DNA of 64,000 nt from Pomphorhynchus laevis (lineage: Eukaryota; Acanthocephala; Palaeacanthocephala; Echinorhynchida; Pomphorhynchidae). The stretch spans positions 1-64,000 of the forward strand of contig WNNJ02003776.1 of NCBI GenBank assembly GCA_012934845.2. The letters run 5' to 3'. The position numbers and the translations under genes were made by a program. The notes beneath the pieces are model-generated. The model was not told where the DNA came from. It made no database searches and saw only the letters and a list, made by a program, of their open reading frames with translations. Below are positions 51,120-60,094 of this stretch, piece after piece. Position 1 is the first letter of the stretch. Each line of letters begins with the position of its first letter.

Positions 51120-51508
51120 TTTGAGAAGTTCGAACAGTTATGTTATTATCCCCGGTTGAAGTTTGCGTCGAAGCTATTATTTCATTCGAGCAATTTGATG
51201 CGCGAAAATTAGTACCTAGTCGATGTCAGACTTAACATTTAAATTTACAAGAAACATATTTTTGCATGAGAATTCATGCATACCATATAATATGAAACAT
51301 TTAATAATGAAATTTTAAGAATTGCAACAATATGTAATGATATTGGTTTTCTTCAAAATCATTTAAATAATTTAATAGATGCATATTTTAAACTAGGTTA
51401 CTATAAAAATAACATCAAACAGAAAATAGTAAAATATATATATCAACACAATAATATAAAGAATAAATTTAAACTCATAATTTATATAATAAATTATGAA
51501 GGACATAG
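51120..51508 (+). mobile_element. PLE subfamily 2 thumb fragment with chimeric 5' piece
   Basis: It begins with the ~100-bp piece gttcgaacagttatg..., also found at 37,351-37,450. The thumb text then matches 37,465-37,680 with one deletion (about 12 bp near 51,297). It is followed by a small palindrome (ataaattatgaaggac / gtccctcataataaattat) into which a SINE inserted. Confidence 0.7.
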
Positions 51509-51521
51509 TATAATAATAATG
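51509..51521. repeat. SINE target site duplication (left)
   Basis: tataataataatg, repeated at 51,693-51,705. Confidence 0.8.
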
Positions 51522-51692
51522 AAGAGTGGTCCCGCTTCATTATCGGGTGCCCCTACGTCTTTTGACAACGCGATCTTGTGGCTTTGACGTGTGCTTACAG
51601 AGAAGTCAATAGAGAGTGCATGCTTGAGGTTTGAACCCCGTACATAGAGTTTGCAATGCACACGCCTCCACCATTCGGCCACGCGGGGCTAA
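51522..51692 (-). mobile_element. tRNA-derived SINE
   Basis: 171-bp element read on the minus strand. It starts with GCCCCGCGTGGCCGAATGGT: Pol III A box TGGCCGAATGG at 51,671-51,681 and B box GGTTCAAACC at 51,627-51,636, spaced as in a tRNA. The A box resembles Leu/Ser-type tRNAs. The 3' part is not tRNA-like. A 13-bp target duplication flanks it. The acceptor stem is not closed (no GCGGGGC after the B box), so it is not a tRNA gene. Confidence 0.8.
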
Positions 51693-51705
51693 TATAATAA
51701 TAATG
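51693..51705. repeat. SINE target site duplication (right)
   Basis: tataataataatg, matching 51,509-51,521. Confidence 0.8.
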
Positions 51706-51917
51706 TCCCTCATAATAAATTATGAGGGACATTTTATATAATCACATTAATATATAAAATTTAAATTTTAAATATACAATTTTAAATATCCTATTTTCAA
51801 TACTGTATTTTTCGTCAGACTTTATTAAGCAAACATTTACATCGTGATAATGTTTAGGTATTTATTTAATCGAAACCTTCGTTGATTTTAAAAATGCTGA
51901 TATTTTTGTGGTTTTAG

Positions 51918-52049
51918 TTTTCAGGTTGGTATATTGTGGCATGGTGTTTAATTGTAATTAGTACTCTAATGTACAACTACAAGGAGCCCATTAACAAGGC
52001 AGATACCTCGAGCGGTGGCATTGAGCACAGTGTGGATCCATTAAACTAA
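51918..52049 (+). CDS. SLC35F1/F2-like transporter, last exon
   Basis: Encodes FSGWYIVAWCLIVISTLMYN, the last membrane helix (human [20 protein letters not shown]). A short polar C-terminal tail ending HSVDPLN and TAA at 52,047-52,049 follows. Acceptor ggttttag, phase 0; 212 bp separate it from the SINE. The tail is shorter than in vertebrates. The six exons together give about 296 residues, covering roughly helices 3-10. Confidence 0.87.
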   Translation, partial: FSGWYIVAWCLIVISTLMYNYKEPINKADTSSGGIEHSVDPLN

Positions 52050-52445
52050 CGCGAAGTATATACTGGATAATCTACATCATGAAATTTAGTCCTATCTGAA
52101 AAGAGTAAATGAAAAATTGACATTGAATTGTTGTTTAGTTTCATGTTTTTATCGCAAAATAAGCATATACTGAAATCGAAATAGAGCTTTTGATGATTAC
52201 ATCATGTTATGGAAACTAAAATAATTATCTTTCAGGAAAACACTTTTTACATAATATTCCTAAAACATGATCATGTTATTCTTAAGTTATTAAGAGTAAC
52301 ATATTATTCTCATTTCTCATTAAGCCATCTTATTAATTTGACTTAAAATAATAAAAATAATAAGAAAGAATTTCAATACAACTTTTTTAATTAAAACGAT
52401 CAGGAAAGTATAAACCTGCATGCTCTTTTACAACCTTCGTCAGGA
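52050..52445. other. host 3' UTR/downstream, no other gene seen
   Basis: Probably includes the 3' UTR. aataaaaataataagaaa near 52,348 could serve as a polyadenylation region; no feature is certain. Confidence 0.45.
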
Positions 52446-52449
52446 AGCT

Positions 52450-52960
52450 TAACCCGGAATGCGCCTTCCACAGACGCCTATTCAGAGTGTCGGAAGTCAG
52501 CATTTGTTCGAGTCCGCAACAACCTGCCGTGATCTGGACGCACGTATTGAAGTCGTATACTGCGGTATATTTGAAAGTCGGTTCGAGCGAACGTTATTGG
52601 ACGTTGCCGTGTTTAATGCACATGCTAGTTCTTTCTATCAGTTGGCAGCCGCTTCATTTCGGTATCATGAGGCTCGAAAGCGTGCAAAATACGAAGAGCG
52701 TATAATGTCAATTGAAGCCGGAAACTTTGTTTCGATGGTATTTTTGACTACATGAGGTGCTAGCCAGCGGCGGATCGAGAATTTTGAAGATTATTGCATC
52801 TCGAAAGGCTACCTATTCGCAAATGACATACAGCGAGATAATTTGCAAACTAAAGAGAAAACATGTTTGCCTTTGTCGCACTGCCTCCGCATGCATTCGG
52901 GGAGCCCGTTTGACCCGACGTGATCCTGCTAATCGCGCATGAGACGTCTAATTTGTATGC
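52450..52960 (+). mobile_element. C-terminal nuclease region of a family U-type LINE
   Basis: 98 residues open (52,459-52,755): CRDLDARIEVVYCGIFESRF, ERTLLDVAVFNAHASSFYQL, FRYHEARKRAKYEERIMSIE. This matches the RLDI...FFDV.VF and KKYIERIDAVE blocks of the copy at 56,148-56,624. The D-x14-D spacing fits a restriction-like nuclease core. After 52,755 a stop is followed by more matching text (SQRRIENFEDYC). Confidence 0.65.
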
Positions 52961-52964
52961 AATT

Positions 52965-53735
52965 TTTTTCGGATCTCTATGACACATTTGAAGGTACCAA
53001 TTTAGATGTAATTCATTTGAATAAGATTTTATTATTAAAAAAATAAAAATAAAAATAAATTATTATTTGTTTTTCAGAATAATAAAAACTGATACAGGAT
53101 TTTTCATTTCATTTTGATGAATTTAGCAGTATATGCACCTATTAGTTTGTCCGCTTCAGCATTAAGGTTGCATCAAAGTATACGTATATTTAATGCTGGT
53201 AAAAGAAAGACTATATATAGTCTATCTGGTAATATTTGCTCTTTCGGAGTCTGATAAAGTTACAATTTTAGAACTGCAATTAAAATTTAATTTTCTACTT
53301 CAAGAATAAAAAATTGACAAACATATCTTAGGTTAATATACTAGATTAAAATCACTATATTCAACATAGGTCAACTTTTTTAGATTAATCCATATAGACA
53401 ATTTCACGTTTCTTGGTCTTTAAGGACGTTTAAAACTGCTAACGAGGCTCTAACTGTATTTATTGTGTATCTTGCTCATCTTGCAATCACTTTGACAATC
53501 ATACAAACATCGATTTGTTCAGTGTGTCAGTGGATACTACAATTCGGATAAGCTAACTGAGTCTAAGTATTTGAATTAAAAATTAATATAAAATATAAAT
53601 TAAAAATATATAAATTAAGAATAAAGATAAATAATTAAAGATAAATAAAGATAAATAATTATTAAAGACTTTATATAATTTAAATTTATAAAGTGAAATG
53701 TTAGAATGAAATTAAATTTTTATGAATTGATTAAT
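52965..53735. other. AT-rich intergenic DNA
   Basis: Includes aaaataaaaataaaaataaa near 53,038-53,058 and aaagataaataaagataaat near 53,620-53,660. No gene seen. Confidence 0.6.
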
Positions 53736-53965
53736 AAATGGCAGACGTTGTATCAGTATGAAGAATAGAGGTCATCAGGAGGAACTGCTATGATATCAGG
53801 TTTCGCCCATTATACTCAGACACAAAATAGCAGCGGGGCCAAATACGTGCTAATGACGTATTTCCGCTGATGACGCATTTCTTCTGATAGAGTTTGATAC
53901 TCTATTGTACATTATTCTAATACAAAGTATTAGAAGATATGATATTTATTATCCATAATGATAAA
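53735..53965 (-). mobile_element. PLE subfamily 2 tail
   Basis: Reverse complement matches the tail at 26,660-26,800: gctgctat ... gcgaaacctgatatcatagcagttcctcctgatgacc. The coding part is absent. Confidence 0.65.
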
Positions 53966-54059
53966 TACATAATTAAATTATGTAGAAAATTCGTTTCCAA
54001 TCCGAATTCTTGTAATAATTAAATAATAAATAATAATAAATGAATAATTATTATATAAG

Positions 54060-54345
54060 ATTTTATAAAATTAATATTTAAAATAAACACAAAACCTATA
54101 ATCCTCTTCCATTTTCGATTATATAGTTTGACTAGAACAAATAAGAAAATAATTTCCCTTTATTTTAAAAAATTAATATTTCGATAGATCATGCTATCAT
54201 CGTCAGGATTACAATAAAATAATTGTTTACAATAATAGTTTATTGTAATCATTATGATTATATTAGGAGCTATCGAAATATAGATTTTTATTAAATAAAG
54301 GGGAATTGCTTTTTTCTTTGTTCCGGTAAAACTATATATTAATAT
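54060..54345. repeat. foldback related to that at 40.3-40.8 kb
   Basis: Inverted ends are ttccctttatttt / taaataaagggga, with inner gatagatcatgctatca and gctatcgaaata. On the minus strand at about 54,195-54,168 is CTGACGA, T, GATAG-CATGAT-CTATC, GAAA: all hammerhead boxes, with a 5-bp stem II and one extra base. The spacer holds attgtaaacaat. Confidence 0.75.
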
Positions 54346-54409
54346 TTATGTAACGATAAATTTAAAATTGAAATTTAAAATAAAAGTCAATTTTTATAAA
54401 TTGACCAAT

Positions 54410-54500
54410 GAATAACTGACGGTATATAAGAATAAGTATTGGATGGCATCAGGAATAACTGTCATGCTGTTAAGTTTCGTCCCCTATTCCTCTACGACAC
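54410..54500 (-). mobile_element. PLE subfamily 2 tail, short
   Basis: The minus strand gtagaggaataggggacgaaac, followed by agcatgacagttattcctgatg, aligns with the tails at 26.7, 37.8 and 53.8 kb. Confidence 0.55.
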
Positions 54501-55169
54501 TTTATCTAATTGGCTGGCTTGCACTTTGGCATTTGAAGGTTAAAACTGCGCACCTCGGGACGTACTCTGGTCGTACGGCTTTGTTGACGGTAGTTTACCT
54601 GGACAATACCGGCGACTTGGTGAATGCACTCTCAAGTGTCTTCGACGATGTCGATTGGATTCCTTGTAGTAATTTGCACGGATTTTGTGAAGATTTAAAT
54701 TCGATTGGAATTAATTGTGTCCAATTACAATTCGATTGTAATTATTTGTGATATTTTTTAAAACTCTGTTTGATCCGAATTTGTGTATATTATCGATACT
54801 TGTAAGTATATATAATCACTGTAATTAACATTAACATCAAATGTAATTAACATGAACACTTATAACTTTTTGTAATTATATTGAACGCTTATTACTTTTT
54901 CTTCATCTTCTTCTTGACGTTTATCCCGTTTGACGGGGTCCGCTTGCCAGGTTCGCTGGTGCCAAAATGCCCTATCCGCTGTGTCTTCGGGCGTGAGTCC
55001 TACCATTTTCAAATCATTTAGTAGGGTATCCATCTTTTCTGTGGTCTACTTGGTCTATTTCCGTCGACCTTGATATGAAGTGATGTCTGCGCCAGTGTGT
55101 TCACATCTGCCCTCAGTACATGTTCATACCATCTCAGCCTTAATTCTCTCAGTTTGTTCGCTATGAATA

Positions 55170-55433
55170 CTACGCCAAATCGTTTGCGATGTCTTCGTTA
55201 CGAATGTGGTCTTGGCGAGTTTTTCCCGCGATCCACCTTAACATTTCCGTGTCCATGCATCTAAGCTTACGTTCTGCTTCTGCTGTCAATGCCCAGCACC
55301 CAGCACCGTACATTGCTGCAGGCCGTATCACGCTTCCGTATAACTTCGATTTGAGTCTGTCGCACAAGACTCCAATTGCTGATCTCCATTTTGTCCAGCT
55401 ATTTTTGATGCAAGTGGTGACGTCTTTTGACAC
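55170..55433 (-). CDS. RTE LINE C-terminal region
   Basis: 87 residues: TKWRSAIGVLCDRLKSKLYG, VIRPAAMYGAGCWALTAEAE and MLRWIAGKTRQDHIRNEDIA. Confidence 0.8.
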   Translation of the reverse strand: MSKDVTTCIKNSWTKWRSAIGVLCDRLKSKLYGSVIRPAAMYGAGCWALTAEAERKLRCMDTEMLRWIAGKTRQDHIRNEDIANDLA

Positions 55434-55595
55434 TCTTCCTGTGACGAAGATGACTGATCACAGATATTTGAGCGCATTTGTCGTTGACATAGGCACGCTA
55501 TTGACTGATATGCTTACATCTTCATTCTGGTTCGTCGTCATATAATATGTTTTAGCTGTGTTCAGTTTCAACTCAACCTGTGCTAGGCAATCGTG

Positions 55596-55850
55596 TCATT
55601 GCTGCACTTGCTGCTCGAGGTCATGTTTGTCCTTAGATACCAGCATAACATTGTCGGCATACATGATGGTCCGTGGTACTTGTCTTTGCAGGTATTTCGT
55701 AATCGCGTTCATAACTATGACGAATAGTAATGGAGAGAGTGCAGATCCTTGGTGCACACCAACTGAGACAAGAAATTCTCTGGATTTTCCCGCTATTGTT
55801 AGCACACTGCTCGTAGTTCCTCTGTACAGCATCTTCACCCATTCGATCAA
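55596..55850 (-). CDS. RTE LINE reverse transcriptase palm
   Basis: 84 residues with VGVHQGSALSPLLFVIVMNA and MYADNVMLVSKDKHDLEQQV. The second catalytic Asp is replaced by Asn. Confidence 0.8.
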   Translation of the reverse strand: MIEWVKMLYRGTTSSVLTIAGKSREFLVSVGVHQGSALSPLLFVIVMNAITKYLQRQVPRTIMYADNVMLVSKDKHDLEQQVQQ

Positions 55851-56147
55851 TTCTTCCGATACTTTTTCTTCATATATTGGTGGAACGTTTTTTTATTATA
55901 AATATTTTTGTTGATTTAAATATTTTTGTTGATCTCTATACAAGAAATGATTCCCGCAAATGGGCCTGCAATTCACGAAACTATAATTTATGTTTAGATG
56001 TAATAAAATTATTGAATATTTATTATCTTCTTCTTAATCTTGCTGCACGGAGGCATGCGAAAACATAGCGTGGAATATCAAAGGCAATATCGCCTTTAAT
56101 TTTAACGGATTTATCGGCATATGCCGATATGATTTATCGATATATAT

Positions 56148-56624
56148 TTATCGGCATATGCCGATACAGCTAACCTGCCTGGTTGGCAGGTTAGCTGTAT
56201 TGGAGGCAATTAGCTTTATTAGCATCTCAGCTTCTTTCCCGAATCCTCCGGATGTCGAGAAAATCAGTGGCGAGAACGAAGTGCGTTCAACCGCATCTAT
56301 TCGTTCGATATATTTGTTCTTTCTACTCATATTGTATTTAAAAACCGAATCTGGTTCACAAGAGATATTCGATTGATCATGCACATTGACGTCAAAGAAC
56401 ATTTGCTCAAATCGATTACCGTAAAGTAAAGAACCAACGATATCAAGCCGTGTATTCTGATCACGTGTAGTTGTGGTTCGTTCAAAATCCATGTCGTCAG
56501 GCACGGCGATTTGTTGTGGTTCGCATTCTAAGCAGTGCGAAATGTTAACGAGATGTTGCGATATAATGTCTCTAACAGCATAATGGTTGATAGAAGGCAA
56601 GGCACCGTTCTTGCACGATAACAA
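56148..56624 (-). mobile_element. family U LINE C-terminal nuclease fragment
   Basis: 158-residue frame: LSCKNGALPSINHYAVRDII (the HALSCK motif, start lost), NTRLDIVGSLLYGNRFEQMF then FDVNVHD, KYIERIDAVERTSFSPLIFS, TSGGFGKEAEML. The conserved order equals the C-terminus of the element at 16 kb. It is cut on its 5' side near 56,625, close to the L2-like LINE. Confidence 0.75.
56164..56200. repeat. perfect 16-bp hairpin
   Basis: atacagctaacctgcc / ggcaggttagctgtat around tggtt. Two copies of the palindrome cggcatatgccg precede it (56,115 and 56,152). It lies at the 3' end of a family U LINE fragment. Confidence 0.95.
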
Positions 56625-56657
56625 CTATAGAAGTTAACAAATTAACAACTAAAAAAA

Positions 56658-57740
56658 TTATTTATCGAGGCAAATGAGTGCCAGCGCACGCATACATGAC
56701 CACAACAAAACAAAAATGTAAATCATGTGTCGCGAAGGTGTGAACGGATGAGGTGTTTGAATGTGATAAAGGTGGGAGCGCGGCGGACGTTGAGAGGGAG
56801 TTGATTCCAGGCGAGTGAGGCGGCAACGAGGAAAGATCAGAGACCATAGTTGTTGAAGTAATTGGGAACGTGGATTGAGAGGGTATGACGTGAACGCAGA
56901 GATACGTGGATTGAGATTGTGGACTATGGGGATGATCGATGAGGCAAAAGATACAGTGGGAGGTTTACGGGGGAGGATCCACATTATTTCAGGCTTGTCA
57001 GGGTTTAGAACGAGATTGAGATTGGAGAGACGTTCATAGATAGAAGAAAGACAGTTGGAGGCAGAATTGCCGATATCGTATATGCGATGTGCGGGTGCAT
57101 GAACAAAGATGAGGATGTCATCGGCGTATTGCATGACGTTAAAGGAAAAAGGTTTGATAAACGGAGAGAGATCGCCAAGCAGAAGAGAGAAAATCAGAGT
57201 ACCTAGGACTGAACCTTGTGGGACCCCGCAAAAAATAGGGATTGGAAGGGAATATGATGAATTAGAACATGCGCGAAAGGAACGGTCGGATAGATATGAG
57301 GCAAGCCATGCTACGGAGGAAGAAGAAAAGCCGTAATCATAACAAAGGCGATAAAGGAGGACGAAGTGGTCCTCCTTTGCCGGAGCTGTCCTCGTTTTTA
57401 AAGGAGGAGAGGAGAGGTCGAGGGAGATGAGAACACTATATAGAGCCTTGTCTCGAGAAATGAGTAAGTCGTTGTACACTTTTATGCATGCGATTTCTGT
57501 CGAGTGATTAGAGCGGAAAGCGGATTGGAAAGGAGGGTACAGATTGGATGAGGAGAGATAAGCGTTGATTTGTATTAAGATGAGGCGTTCTAAGAGCTTA
57601 GAAAGAGTAGTCAGTAGTGAAATGGGGCGATAGCTAGAAGGAAGGGAGGGGTCGAGCGATTGTTTCTTAAGGAGAGGACGAACGATTGCGGATTTCCAAT
57701 CTGAAGGGAAGATACGACTGCGGATGGACGAGTTAAACAA
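56658..57740 (-). CDS. L2-like LINE reverse transcriptase
   Basis: 360-residue frame, the longest LINE RT here. DWKSAIVRPLLKKQSLDPSL, SSYRPISLLTTLSKLLERLI, YPPFQSAFRSNHSTEIACIK, then VLISLDLSSP, where the AFD of motif A is missing and replaced by a short TRTAPAKEDH stretch. CGVPQGSVLGTLIFSLLLGD (motif B), VMQYADDILIFVHAPAHRIY (motif C) and NLVLNPDKPEIMWI follow. A small insertion or local duplication at motif A (about 57,370-57,400) would inactivate it although the frame stays open. Confidence 0.85.
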   Translation of the reverse strand: MFNSSIRSRIFPSDWKSAIVRPLLKKQSLDPSLPSSYRPISLLTTLSKLLERLILIQINAYLSSSNLYPPFQSAFRSNHSTEIACIKVYNDLLISRDKALYSVLISLDLSSPPLKTRTAPAKEDHFVLLYRLCYDYGFSSSSVAWLASYLSDRSFRACSNSSYSLPIPIFCGVPQGSVLGTLIFSLLLGDLSPFIKPFSFNVMQYADDILIFVHAPAHRIYDIGNSASNCLSSIYERLSNLNLVLNPDKPEIMWILPRKPPTVSFASSIIPIVHNLNPRISAFTSYPLNPRSQLLQQLWSLIFPRCRLTRLESTPSQRPPRSHLYHIQTPHPFTPSRHMIYIFVLLWSCMRALALICLDK

Positions 57741-58229
57741 GGTTGTGAGAAAAGGGGATATCGATGAGCATATGGATTAAAGTATGTGGGTAGGCGGAGA
57801 TCGGCATGTGAGGTTTTGCTAGGCAAGGACACGAGAGCAGATGAGACTTCGGAAGGTGAGACAGGGAGAAGATGAAAGAGTTCCGAGAAAATGAGGCTAA
57901 GCGGGGCCGAGTGTGATAAGATGGAAACCGGGCTGTGAGAGAGCAACGTGGATACTTTGCTTTGTAGAAATGACGAATAATTATGGGGATTGATGTTGCA
58001 CGGCGGAGAGGAGCAAGCAAGGATTGCGTTAAAAGTATTCCATAGAGTTTAGTGTTGATGGACTAGGAGTTGCATTTTGTACGTAGTAGGTAGAGATGAG
58101 ACCGCCGGTGAGCAAGATAGGTATCACGGAAAGACGGAGTGATCGAGCGGAAATCACGTCTGAGAGAGCGGTGATATACTCTAAAAGCATGAGGGAGTCG
58201 ACGATTCAAGAGTAGGCACTGGATTCAAA

Positions 58230-58799
58230 CTATTGGGCACGGTGCAAGCGACGGTGTGGGTTAGGCTTGAAGGGCAAGAAAATATCTAGAATGGATGTGA
58301 GTTCAGAGTCGAAAAGAAAGGCAAGATCGCAAGGAGAGGGATATGTTATTGTGGGATAGGATAGAGACGATTTGAGTAAGGCAGAGCGGAGAAGGGAGAG
58401 GTCTAGATTTCTCCAAGAGCGACGTATTATTGTAGGTGTGTGAGGAGGGGTGTGGTTGTGAGCGAGATTAAGGGTGACGAAAAAGTGATCGGATAGACCA
58501 GGATCGAAAACGGACAGTGAGGTGTAGGCAGTAAAATGATCGGGGTCAGCGATGAGGTCGAGTGCCCCACCAAGGATATGTGTGGGGGCAGTGGAGATGG
58601 GTTTGTAGTTATAGTTGGATAGAATGTTGATGAACTGGATTGACTCGGTGGAAGAGGGGCGGTCGAGGCGGATGTTGAAGTCTCCAAGAACGATTGAAGG
58701 GATTGAGGACAAAGAACAGTAGGACAGAAGGTCAGCGAGTTCGGTAAAAAAATAACGATGTAGGAGCTGATGAACCAGGACGGTATACAATGGCGACAT
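58230..58799 (-). CDS. L2-like LINE endonuclease, C-terminal half
   Basis: 189 residues: SIPSIVLGDFNIRLDRPSST, ALDLIADPDHF and FDPGLSDHFFVTLNLAH (GDFN and SDH motifs of the AP endonuclease). It is separated by one frame change from the N-terminal half. Confidence 0.8.
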   Translation of the reverse strand: MSPLYTVLVHQLLHRYFFTELADLLSYCSLSSIPSIVLGDFNIRLDRPSSTESIQFINILSNYNYKPISTAPTHILGGALDLIADPDHFTAYTSLSVFDPGLSDHFFVTLNLAHNHTPPHTPTIIRRSWRNLDLSLLRSALLKSSLSYPTITYPSPCDLAFLFDSELTSILDIFLPFKPNPHRRLHRAQ

Positions 58800-59169
58800 C
58801 TAGAGTGATCGGGTTAGAAGAACGACATGTGAGCAGTTCTAAAGAGCAAGGACTGAAAGGGGAAGTGATTTTGCGAAGAGACGCGTGGTGACGGGCGAAT
58901 GTGACAATGTCACCATGATTAGAGAATTTATAAGGGGATTTACTGAGGTGGCAAGCGGATTCGACTAGTGAACAACCGGCAGAGAGCAAACGGCGGATTG
59001 AGAGGTCATCAGAATCGAAGTGCCAAGATTCGGTGAGACAGAAGAGATCGATGGATTGCTCAGTGAATAAGTTGAGGATGAGATCGGATTTATTGAGAAT
59101 AGATCTAGTGTTAAGGAGGCCGAGGCGGAAACCGTGTGTAGTGGTGGTAATGGCTAGTGTAGAAGACAC
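58732..59169 (-). CDS. L2-like LINE endonuclease, N-terminal half
   Basis: 145 residues: FRLGLLNTRSILNKSDLILN, DLFCLTESWHFDSDDLSI (catalytic Glu). The Pro/Ser-rich end runs into VAIVYRPGSSAPTSLFF. The second half lies in the overlapping frame at 58,799-58,230. Confidence 0.78.
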   Translation of the reverse strand: MSSTLAITTTTHGFRLGLLNTRSILNKSDLILNLFTEQSIDLFCLTESWHFDSDDLSIRRLLSAGCSLVESACHLSKSPYKFSNHGDIVTFARHHASLRKITSPFSPCSLELLTCRSSNPITLDVAIVYRPGSSAPTSLFFYRTR

Positions 59170-60094
59170 ATAGGGAGGAGGCCCTTATGTGTAGCTCTTA
59201 TGTGTAGAAGGCGCTACATCTCTCATATAGGAGATGGCGCTCCATCTCTCATATGGGAGATGGAGCGCCATCGAATTTTTGGGCGGGTGCGGACAACTTG
59301 AAAAATTCCGTCTATGTTTCGGATGGAGAGAGATGTTTCGCCGTTTTCCTCGCGACGGCGTTTTTCGATGCGGGCAGATGAGAGTTGAGCGATTTTGGAG
59401 GGGGTGCGATCGGGAATAATGCGAGTGGCTGAAGAGGACATGAGTTTGAATCGTTGGGAGAGGACAGAAGACGCGTGAGAGCAATGCTTAAAAACAACTT
59501 TTAGGAGAGGTGGTGGGAAGGATTAGATTGAGAAGATTTATTTTGGCCGACGAAGGCGACAGTAGAGATGTTGTTGAAAAAGGATGGGTTATCCGCAGGA
59601 ACAAGAGACGAGAGGATGGATCTGAATGCGGAAACATCGTGGTCGAGACGTGCTTGTGGAGATAAAGAGGTGGAAGGAGTGATATTAGTGACGATGACGC
59701 AACGATCGCGAGAAGGAAAGCGTTTCCGTAAAGGAGGACGAGTAGCGTGAGTTGTTGAATCACGATAGGAGAGCTGGGAGTTCAGGATATCAAGGGAGTA
59801 GCTTTGACAGCGGAAGACAAAGAGGATAATGATAATAAAGAGGGTGGTAAGCGATGTGAGGAAAGGTTATGAGTTGAAGAATTTTGGAGGTTGGTTGATG
59901 TTATTTTGATTGAGGGATGTAGGTTATTGAGAAACGAGACAGAAGGGAAGATACGGGGGTGTCGGGAAGTGAAGACATAGGATTAGAAGTGCATGTGATG
60001 ACAGGATCAGTGGGTTGACAAAGGATATCAGAAATGACTTGGGTGGTTTGAGCGGACACGTTGGAGGTTGATATGTTCTTATGGGAGAGGTCGC

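Larger units (their letters stand above)
54900..55870 (-). mobile_element. RTE-type LINE 3' fragment
   Basis: Minus strand: WVKMLYRGTTSSVLTIAGKS, SVGVHQGSALSPLLFVIVMN (motif B), RTIMYADNVMLVSKDKHDLE (motif C, YADN for YADD), KLKSKLYGSVIRPAAMYGAG, CWALTAEAERKLRCMDTEML and RWIAGKTRQDHIRNEDI. This is the RTE-1/BovB-like arrangement, distinct from the SR2-like copies. The C-terminal frame is open for 87 residues; two breaks separate it from the palm. The 5' half is missing. Confidence 0.8.
56650..60090 (-). mobile_element. L2/CR1-like LINE, large copy
   Basis: Reading leftwards on the minus strand: an ORF1-like stretch (~59,760-59,500: SRDRCVIVTNITPS, DHDVSAFRSILSSLVPADN); endonuclease (GFRLGLLNTRSILNKSDLIL, FCLTESW, IVLGDFNIRLDRPSST, DPGLSDHFFVTL); RT 57,740-56,658; and a 3' end near 56,655 with a tail region also seen inserted at 60,970. 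More GC-rich than its surroundings. Two partial relatives lie at 24.8-25.85 kb and 38.07-39.24 kb. A near-identical 11-bp aacaactatag on both sides (56,620; 60,117) may be its target duplication. Confidence 0.82.

Noticed and set aside
51522-51692. A possible tRNA gene (A and B boxes present).
   Set aside because: The acceptor stem does not close and the unit extends over 100 bp past the B box with target duplications: a SINE.
54443-54751. A 102-residue open frame that might be a small gene.
   Set aside because: Its start lies in a reversed PLE tail and no domain or splice context is visible; most likely chance.
58427-58687. Pro/Ser-rich frames at 57.6-59.8 kb that look like low-complexity proteins.
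   Set aside because: They are alternative frames of the GC-richer L2-like LINE.
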